From: Tolumonas lignilytica
Lineage (GTDB): Bacteria; Pseudomonadota; Gammaproteobacteria; Enterobacterales; Aeromonadaceae
NCBI RefSeq assembly: GCF_000527035.1
Contig: NZ_AZUK01000001.1
Location: 62,001-126,000 of the forward strand
DNA length: 64,000 bases
Direction: 5' to 3'
Of the stretch, positions 37,092 to 43,400 are shown piece after piece. The notes beneath the pieces are model-generated. The model saw nothing but the letters and a program-made list of their open reading frames with translations, searched no databases and was not told where the DNA came from. How positions within the stretch are numbered: the stretch's first letter is position 1; each line of letters starts with the position of its first letter. Both the position numbers and the translations under genes were made by a program.

Positions 37092-37550
37092 TTAGTTTTG
37101 CTCTTTATCTTCGCGTTGTCTGAGCTCTCTGATTAGAAAAGGGCTTAAGAATCGTTCAATATTCCTATGAAGCCCTTCACTCTTGATTGCTTGAATAACA
37201 TCAATGAGCACTGCTGTGTTTTGGTTAACCATATTTTTAGCTTCTTCTACTTGAACCCTCAGTGCTGCATTGGTTTTAATTAATTCAGCTCGGCTTTTAG
37301 TCGCTCCAGAACGAGCACTTTCCCCGAATGTTCCTCCAACTTCATCAAGTTGCATTTTTTTATAATGTTCAATAATGTTCTTTCGACTTGTTAGTGTGCT
37401 GATAGACCCTGAAACAATCCCTTTTTCTTTTAGCCTGATGTGCAGGTTTTTATTGGTAATAGGCGAGACGTTATAGCCCTCTCGTACCATCGCGCGTAAT
37501 TCAGCCTCTATAGCTTCGTCAAGCTCTTCACCTGATAGTTTGATCTGCAT
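37092..37550 (-). CDS. Recombination helper protein (Srap-like)
   Basis: A 152-residue protein, last of four overlapping recombinase genes. The first half resembles a small winged helix (ISTLTSRKNIIEHYKKM region) and the second a coiled coil (RAELIKTNAALRVQVEEAKNMV). In size and position it corresponds to the SE-associated recombination auxiliary protein, and to the third gene, tnpC, of Tn554-like modules. Its start shares one base with the 804-residue gene. No enzymatic motif. Name inferred from gene order. Confidence 0.65.
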   Translation of the reverse strand: MQIKLSGEELDEAIEAELRAMVREGYNVSPITNKNLHIRLKEKGIVSGSISTLTSRKNIIEHYKKMQLDEVGGTFGESARSGATKSRAELIKTNAALRVQVEEAKNMVNQNTAVLIDVIQAIKSEGLHRNIERFLSPFLIRELRQREDKEQN

Positions 37551-39964
37551 TACATAATCTCCAATTTCTTATGCTCAATGGCAAAAATCGTAGCTAGTGT
37601 TTTGGGTTTCTTTTGTACATCAAATCCAATCAAACTGACTTTTTTCTTCGCAGATTCAATCATGCCGGACTGTTGCTTAAACCACTGTAAATTTTCTTTT
37701 CGATAATGAAAATCAACTATAATTTCATCGTATTCATTTTGTGTTAATTCACCTATATGCAAGAGCCGTTTAATTTCTTGTATGTTTTGCTGGAGCATCG
37801 ATATTCTTTGCTCTAATTTTTGAGTATCGTCTGCTCTTCCAATTATGGTGAAATATGGGCATAACGTACCATCCTGGCATTTCATCGAGTAAGGGCATGA
37901 CCACGCTTGTAATTTCCTCATGCAACTCCCAAAATCCAGCGGGTGTAGATCTGCATGTCTTTCCAATAATGCATTCCTTTCTGATTCAGACCCTTCCAGA
38001 GCACATGCTTCACTGAGACCCGCCATTAAATCAAATGAGCAGCTTCCAAATGCGTCCTCAATAAAGGATATTTTATCTTCCTTAGTCGTAAAAGAATGCG
38101 TATTTTGTGTTATTGAATTGCGAAGATTGAGATTGGGATTAATGTATATTTCGGCAGTTTCCTTGATGATATTGAGTGCATTCGATGCAGCAATACCTTT
38201 GGGTGCTGGTGCTCGTTCATCAGTAAATAAATCCAACTGATTGCAAGCTGATACAACTTCACTAGCTAATGCTCTTTGTTCTATCGCAAGATGTTGATAT
38301 GCATCATTTTGAGTAATGTCTACACGCCCCATCATAACAGCCTGCAGGTGATCGGTTATTCCTGCGATGGCAAGAAATGTATTAATAGTATGACGCGGCA
38401 TATGTGTGGTTAATACTGGAAATTCGCCATTCTCATCAACTAAGTTGTATTTTTTGAATAACGAAACACCATGTCCGCTCTTTGATCCAACGAAAGTCAG
38501 CATATTTACCATTGATACTGGTACTGGTAATGGTTTTATCACGGATGCGTGAGCTAAAGAAAATGAACCTTCTGGGGCAATGAAAAGCAAGTCTTCAATT
38601 CTGTATGTAATTTGATTTCCTGTACGAGAATCTACAAATCTATATATAAAATCCTGGTTAAGTCCCTTGGTTACAAATATTTTTTCTTTCAAAAATTTTT
38701 CAATGCTATCTCTGGAATAATAAAAGTTTTTTTGCCGTCCATTGACTCGCTCTACGCGTGAGGGTTCAACACCAAGTTGTGAAAGTGATTTTTTGGCATA
38801 ATCTCTTTGTGAAGCAGTCCCTCTCGCTTTAGCAGTTTTTGCGAATGACTCAGAAATATAAAGTACAATTTCGTTTAAAGAGATTTCAGGTTTACCAAGA
38901 AGTTCAAGCGGTAACAGCGAAATGAAATTATTCTCTCGACATCGTGCAATATGAGCTCTTACTGACTTAGTGATCTTTATAGTGTCTTCAAATATAGATT
39001 CGACTAGATCTATTGCGAGTGGCTCAACCCAATGTGTACGATGACCTGCTTTTTTCTCACCTATGTATACAATGCCAAGATAATAATGTTTCAATCCCTT
39101 TTTTTTAAGGATAGCCAACGCGTCAACATCTTCAACTTCTAACTTTTTCAGACAATCTATTTTTAGACGCTCTAATTCTCCGAATCGGAATCCAGTTACC
39201 ATTAGCAGTAACAACATGTTTAAAAGTAATTTTTCTCCATCAGTTTTCACCATGCTGCGCACAGCCACAATATTTAAAAATGTTTGTATAGTAATAATTT
39301 TTTTACTTTCATCTTCATCGGTTTGTTCTGCAAACTCAGAACCATGATATGCTTTTATTTTGGCTTGTTTTGCTGCGCTGGTAGATTTTGAGGAAGGGCA
39401 TCTTTGGGTTATTTTAAATACGATTGGATTGAATGTAATTCCTATCCTAGTTATATATTCACAGATTCGCTTTACAGCTGTTTGACTATCAGCAATATTG
39501 TTGATATTTGACATTACTGAACAATGAGCTCGCATGGCCTGCGATATGATTTCATCGCTAATTGTATAAACATTTGGAGATCGATCTCCATTAATTAGCA
39601 TGCGGATATAAATCCGCTTTAATAATAAATTGTCACGATGCAAGGCGGATATTGAGATCTTGTGATTATTTAATTTAATTAGAAAGATAATGAAAGACTT
39701 CATGAAATTTCGATATTCAATATTAATTTCATGACTTGTATCTATTGGCGTGTCACCATTAAGATAAATCCCTTTTTTTAACTGACTTATTTTCTTGAAT
39801 TCCAAATGACCTGAAACACGACCAGAAAACACTCCCTTGTGAGAGGTTGCGACCCCCCAGCTATCATCTTCCCAGTTAAAATCTACATCTGATGCAATTT
39901 TGGCTTTAAAATAAGCTTTATGCTCTGCAACGAAGAGTTTTAAATTTTCGATCCTATCTCTCAT
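37550..39964 (-). CDS. Large tyrosine recombinase, IntB-like
   Basis: An 804-residue recombinase. Catalytic residues of the tyrosine recombinase family are present: R260 (TGFRFGELERL), H521-x-x-R524 (HMPRHT), then R547 in place of the usual H/W (MMGRVDIT) and the nucleophile Y556 (NDAYQHLA). An extra cysteine-rich segment in the last quarter (ACALEGSE, SCMRKLQAWSCPYSMKCQDG) looks like a zinc site. It overlaps its neighbours by one base on each side (stop/start), so it is in an operon. Size and order match IntB of SE elements or TnpB of Tn554-like elements. Confidence 0.85.
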   Translation of the reverse strand: MRDRIENLKLFVAEHKAYFKAKIASDVDFNWEDDSWGVATSHKGVFSGRVSGHLEFKKISQLKKGIYLNGDTPIDTSHEINIEYRNFMKSFIIFLIKLNNHKISISALHRDNLLLKRIYIRMLINGDRSPNVYTISDEIISQAMRAHCSVMSNINNIADSQTAVKRICEYITRIGITFNPIVFKITQRCPSSKSTSAAKQAKIKAYHGSEFAEQTDEDESKKIITIQTFLNIVAVRSMVKTDGEKLLLNMLLLLMVTGFRFGELERLKIDCLKKLEVEDVDALAILKKKGLKHYYLGIVYIGEKKAGHRTHWVEPLAIDLVESIFEDTIKITKSVRAHIARCRENNFISLLPLELLGKPEISLNEIVLYISESFAKTAKARGTASQRDYAKKSLSQLGVEPSRVERVNGRQKNFYYSRDSIEKFLKEKIFVTKGLNQDFIYRFVDSRTGNQITYRIEDLLFIAPEGSFSLAHASVIKPLPVPVSMVNMLTFVGSKSGHGVSLFKKYNLVDENGEFPVLTTHMPRHTINTFLAIAGITDHLQAVMMGRVDITQNDAYQHLAIEQRALASEVVSACNQLDLFTDERAPAPKGIAASNALNIIKETAEIYINPNLNLRNSITQNTHSFTTKEDKISFIEDAFGSCSFDLMAGLSEACALEGSESERNALLERHADLHPLDFGSCMRKLQAWSCPYSMKCQDGTLCPYFTIIGRADDTQKLEQRISMLQQNIQEIKRLLHIGELTQNEYDEIIVDFHYRKENLQWFKQQSGMIESAKKKVSLIGFDVQKKPKTLATIFAIEHKKLEIM

Positions 39965-41493
39965 TATTTAAAACCTCCTTCGATGCGATTAATAACCATC
40001 TGCACTTCACCTTTTAGATTGGCAAGTATTTCTATAGCTGGATTTCTAACATTGCCTGACATCTCACTTACTTCTAAAGTATCAATCAGCTCCTTATTTA
40101 CAGCACGAAGAACGGAGTAGTGTTTATTTAGATCAGTAAAGGGCCTAAAGTAGAAGCAACCATAACAGGAACGCACCTTAGCTAGATGACATTGTTCATC
40201 AGGTCTTTCACACCCACCGATTTTAATGTGAAGTTCTCCACCTAATGAGCCTGAAACTGTTCTTTTCGACCAAGCAGTATTTTCAACTGAATAACCAGTG
40301 AGTAATAAATTTACCATATTTTTCCAAACTGGATTATCTCCAAGAGCTTTGCTTTTGAGCATTGCCAATTCTGGAGTGGCAGAAATATAGTAGGTAGCAG
40401 CGATTAATGAACTATGCCCAAGCATATAAGCAATTTCATCGGCGCTAGCGCCAGCAAGCGCTAATGAATGACCAACATTATGGCGAAAATCATAAGTGGT
40501 TAGTTTTGGTAAAATTATCTCATCTTTAGCAACTTTCTCTTGCACTTCTTTCGGCTGAATTATAAGTAGCACTCTTTGTAATATATTATTTAAAAAATTA
40601 ACAAGGTTTTCATCTACCGGTATAAATCTATCTTCCGGTTTTAATTTCCCCCGTTTAATATATTCGTCAACAAGCAATCCAAGTTCAGCTGGCAATGCAA
40701 CTTTAACTTTATTGTTGGTGATCTTGGTTTGTTTTGCGTATGGCATATTTAGACAGTAACGATAAAGCCCTGACTTATCGTTACTTGTATCTTGTTTAAA
40801 ATCTCCAGCTGTTATCTTGGCGAACTGAATTGATCGCATTCCTGTGTAGTATGACAAACCAAATAGCGTAAAGTCTGTAATTTCATTACTGGACAATATC
40901 ATTCTATTTTTGCTGGCAGAAACAATAGAACGAGCAATTAAACATTTAAGAGAGGAGGGCAATGCATTTTCTAAATCTTGATACTTAATGAACGGATTAT
41001 CTGAATTCGGAGTTGGAATGAGCAAAAAATCATCCAGATTTTCTACAGAAAACCTAGGGAAATTAAGCCTACATAATACCCTTAGCACGCCTTTAACAGC
41101 AAAGTACATTTCAGGCTTTCCTAACAACTCGGTCGAACAGAGTGCATCCTTGAACCCTTTATAGGAAAAATCATTAAAACTGAATGCATGTTTTATCAGA
41201 TTAAAGTTTGTCCCTCTGAGAGCTCGGCCACTATTAATGAGTGAAACGATGCAAAACTTGATTAGTTTTTTCATCGAAAGATCAAAAATATCAGTGAAGT
41301 TAAAAACTTCTTTTTCTGCGCCAATAATAAATCGCCACTTATCTTCAGCTGTGTCAGAGATCACTGAATCGAATCTTGAATCAGTTTGGATTATAACATG
41401 CTTAGGAAGTTTTAATTCCTCAATAAATACGACTTGTTCATGAGATAATATAGACTCATTAATAACTGATGAATAACTCTCTGTAGACATCAT
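39964..41493 (-). CDS. Tyrosine recombinase fold protein, Tfp-like
   Basis: A 509-residue member of the tyrosine recombinase fold. R220 (YTGMRSIQF), R337, H360 (LGHSSL) and Y368/Y369 (AATYYIS) are in place, but the HxxR histidine is replaced by Y334 (YDFRHN), so activity may be weak or lost. A cysteine cluster (GGCERPDEQCHLAKVRSCYGC) near residue 430 could bind zinc. It is the second gene of the module and would be the non-catalytic 'tfp' component in SE elements. It starts 6 bp after the intA stop and overlaps intB by one base. Confidence 0.8.
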   Translation of the reverse strand: MMSTESYSSVINESILSHEQVVFIEELKLPKHVIIQTDSRFDSVISDTAEDKWRFIIGAEKEVFNFTDIFDLSMKKLIKFCIVSLINSGRALRGTNFNLIKHAFSFNDFSYKGFKDALCSTELLGKPEMYFAVKGVLRVLCRLNFPRFSVENLDDFLLIPTPNSDNPFIKYQDLENALPSSLKCLIARSIVSASKNRMILSSNEITDFTLFGLSYYTGMRSIQFAKITAGDFKQDTSNDKSGLYRYCLNMPYAKQTKITNNKVKVALPAELGLLVDEYIKRGKLKPEDRFIPVDENLVNFLNNILQRVLLIIQPKEVQEKVAKDEIILPKLTTYDFRHNVGHSLALAGASADEIAYMLGHSSLIAATYYISATPELAMLKSKALGDNPVWKNMVNLLLTGYSVENTAWSKRTVSGSLGGELHIKIGGCERPDEQCHLAKVRSCYGCFYFRPFTDLNKHYSVLRAVNKELIDTLEVSEMSGNVRNPAIEILANLKGEVQMVINRIEGGFK

Positions 41494-41499
41494 GTGCTC

Positions 41500-42852
41500 T
41501 TAAATATCAGGGAATTCGTTACTATAGAGTATTTCAAATGTGCCGTGTTTAAACATACTCATGTTGACTTCATTAGCATGCTCGGCGATAAATCGCTTGG
41601 CATAATTGTTTGGCATCAAGGAGCCATCAGCCCATCCACCTAATTGGCGTAAACTATCCTTTGCTGACTCCATGATGCCTTTCGCATTTGCAGCTCCTGC
41701 CTTAACAAATTGTTCTTCAAAGTGGTGATACAAATTTCTTAGTTGTATATAAGCCCATGTGTGTCGAAGCATATGGGGATGAACATTATCCAAATATTCT
41801 GCCTTGACGGGGGAAAAGTGCTCTGGAAATTTTTCTTTCATCGCATCACTAGCATCACTAATGATTTTGTAAGCTGCCTTGTAGGATAGGGGATCACAAT
41901 CACCAATTGATGAAGTGATTAAAAAATTGTGCGACGATCGCAGTTCCACTTGTGACATAAACATTTTTATAATTTTGTAGTCCTGCGATGTGATCTTTAG
42001 CTCCCTAATACTTTGTTGAGTTTTTATTTGAGGTTTTTGCTTTCGTGGATCTACGCCATCATTTAGATTAGCAACATACATATAGAATGCATTACCAGAC
42101 ATATTGGATTTGAACGATGTTCCCCGGAGCAGAAGAGCCTCACCGATCCTTAGACCATACTGTGTCAGAAGTTTAATAAGAATGAGGTTTCTGAAACTGA
42201 CATAGACAGATAGCGCTAGCTTACCATCGTCATCTTTTTCAATCTGCTTTGGCAATGAAAACAGCGATACAAAATCTCTGAGTTGCTCATGAGTCAGACT
42301 TTTATAAAAGTTTGTGTTGTGTGATTTATTAGAGCTGTACTTAGAGTATTTTTTTGCTTCGACGTTCAAAAAGGAATGTAACGCTCTTTTATAAGCATCA
42401 ATATCCTTAATACTCTCAGTTATAAAATGTGGCGTAATATATGAATCGATGAGCCAAGAGATGAAACGGCAGACTGCTTGATATCTTGATGTTTTTGTTT
42501 GTATCTTTTGTATTGAATCTTTTTGGGGGTTGAAGGGAAGAGCAGTAACATTATCCACATAGTTCCTTGAATGACCTAAATACAGCCAGAAACAATCCAA
42601 TTCTGAGATCATTTTTGATATCAGCGAGCCAGAAAACTCGCTTTTATACATTGAATAGTCCAGCGTAAAACCGAATTTGGCTAGCCAATACTCATGGAAA
42701 TACATAATGTTGGTCAACGTGCTGATCTGGTAGTTAACTGACTTCAGGTGAAGTTGCTCAATGCAAAGCTTCAATGACAAGAATGTTGGTTGCATGGCTT
42801 CGCTGTCAAAAAGGCAAGCTCTCTCATCATCAATTTTAATCACCTTATACAT
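41500..42852 (-). CDS. Tyrosine recombinase, IntA-like
   Basis: A 450-residue site-specific recombinase with the full set of catalytic residues: R235 (YGLRIGEALLL), H360-x-x-R363 with H364 (HPHMLRHTW), W407 (LGGWADG) and the nucleophile Y417 (NNYAKRF). It is the first of four overlapping or adjacent genes, all read leftwards. Its start is 168 bp from the dif-like site and near ACATGTA words at 42848, so it is at the very end of the element, as expected for an integrase next to its attachment site. Confidence 0.9.
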   Translation of the reverse strand: MYKVIKIDDERACLFDSEAMQPTFLSLKLCIEQLHLKSVNYQISTLTNIMYFHEYWLAKFGFTLDYSMYKSEFSGSLISKMISELDCFWLYLGHSRNYVDNVTALPFNPQKDSIQKIQTKTSRYQAVCRFISWLIDSYITPHFITESIKDIDAYKRALHSFLNVEAKKYSKYSSNKSHNTNFYKSLTHEQLRDFVSLFSLPKQIEKDDDGKLALSVYVSFRNLILIKLLTQYGLRIGEALLLRGTSFKSNMSGNAFYMYVANLNDGVDPRKQKPQIKTQQSIRELKITSQDYKIIKMFMSQVELRSSHNFLITSSIGDCDPLSYKAAYKIISDASDAMKEKFPEHFSPVKAEYLDNVHPHMLRHTWAYIQLRNLYHHFEEQFVKAGAANAKGIMESAKDSLRQLGGWADGSLMPNNYAKRFIAEHANEVNMSMFKHGTFEILYSNEFPDI

Positions 42853-42889
42853 GTACGTATTCCATGGTAGATATTATCGGTGATGTACA
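42848..42889. repeat. TACATGTAC/ATGTACA words at the right end
   Basis: TACATGTAC at 42848-42856 also occurs exactly at 24001-24009 near the left end; ATGTACA follows at 42883-42889. These may be recombinase arm-binding sites. Confidence 0.3.
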
Positions 42890-42991
42890 AATTAAAGTGT
42901 AGACATTATGAGAGTCAACCAAAACAAAGCAAATGATGACTACTCGATCAAACTATCTGATCTTATAGGATTTATTGATGATATGACCAAC

Positions 42992-43003
42992 AGACATGTA
43001 GTA
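42992..43003 (+). repeat. Candidate right attachment repeat
   Basis: AGACATGTAGTA, in the same orientation as AGATATGTAGTA at 23858-23869, with one mismatch. It ends 17 bp before dif. Confidence 0.35.
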
Positions 43004-43020
43004 GATCATATATAGATTGG

Positions 43021-43048
43021 ATTTAACATAATATACATTATGCGAAAT
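43021..43048 (-). other. dif-like XerCD recombination site
   Basis: On the plus strand: ATTTAACATAA (XerD arm, 43021-43031), spacer TATACA, TTATGCGAAAT (XerC arm, 43038-43048). The first 24 bases equal the reverse complement of the E. coli dif; only the outer four bases of the XerC arm differ. This is either the chromosome terminus site or an Xer-type integration scar. Confidence 0.8.
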
Positions 43049-43049
43049 A

Positions 43050-43277
43050 CTAGATTATGGTGATTTGTGTCGTCTGGCATGAAATCGTCGGATACTGATG
43101 TGTCATCGCTGAGCACGCTGCAACGCCCGCAAAATCTGGAGCTGTAGAACCTGGTCGCAACCCGCGGATATATCCAGTAACGAAATTGGTGTTTTGCCAC
43201 CGAGCGCCAGAATCGAGCATTTCAGGTGTGGTGGCCGAATTCAGCGTATCAGGTGGTAACCGACTGTTTTTACTCAT
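43050..43277 (-). pseudogene. Possible N-terminal fragment of an unknown gene
   Basis: A 75-residue frame beginning MSKNSRLPPDTLNSATTPEM with a balanced, host-like composition and the segment WQNTNFVTGYIRGLRPGS. It stops close to dif, so it may be the 5' end of a gene cut by the terminus or island boundary. No relative is recognized; it may also be a chance frame. Confidence 0.3.
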
Positions 43278-43286
43278 GAAATCCCA

Positions 43287-43316
43287 TTATGCCGATAAAT
43301 TGCGTTATCGGCATAA
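43287..43316. repeat. Perfect 12-6-12 palindrome, recombinase-site-like
   Basis: Arms TTATGCCGATAA (43287-43298) and TTATCGGCATAA (43305-43316) are exact complements around a 6-bp spacer, ATTGCG. The inner ATAA-N6-TTAT matches the layout of Xer and other tyrosine-recombinase core sites. It lies 239 bp from dif. Confidence 0.6.
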
Positions 43317-43400
43317 GCGTAAAATACGATTATTTCAGTGACTACAGTGTTACGCATCTATAATTAACTGCAGATATTCCAAATGAATATGTAGGTATAT

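Larger units (their letters stand above)
23858..43003. mobile_element. Putative strand-biased circularizing integrative element, about 19.1 kb
   Basis: The stretch is clearly more AT-rich than its flanks and carries non-core cargo: viperin, restriction-modification, nucleases, IS pieces and a regulator. At its right end lies an intA-tfp-intB-srap type four-gene module, which as far as I recall defines SE elements. Both proposed ends carry AGAYATGTAGTA in the same orientation (23858-23869 and 42992-43003) plus several ACATGTA words. The right end stops 17 bp short of a dif-like site. The recombinase module is strong evidence for mobility; the exact ends are an inference. Confidence 0.6.

Noticed and set aside
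39964-42852. Interpretation of the recombinase genes as a prophage integrase set
   Set aside because: There are no phage structural, lysis or replication genes in the island, and the four-gene overlapping module fits integrative elements better.
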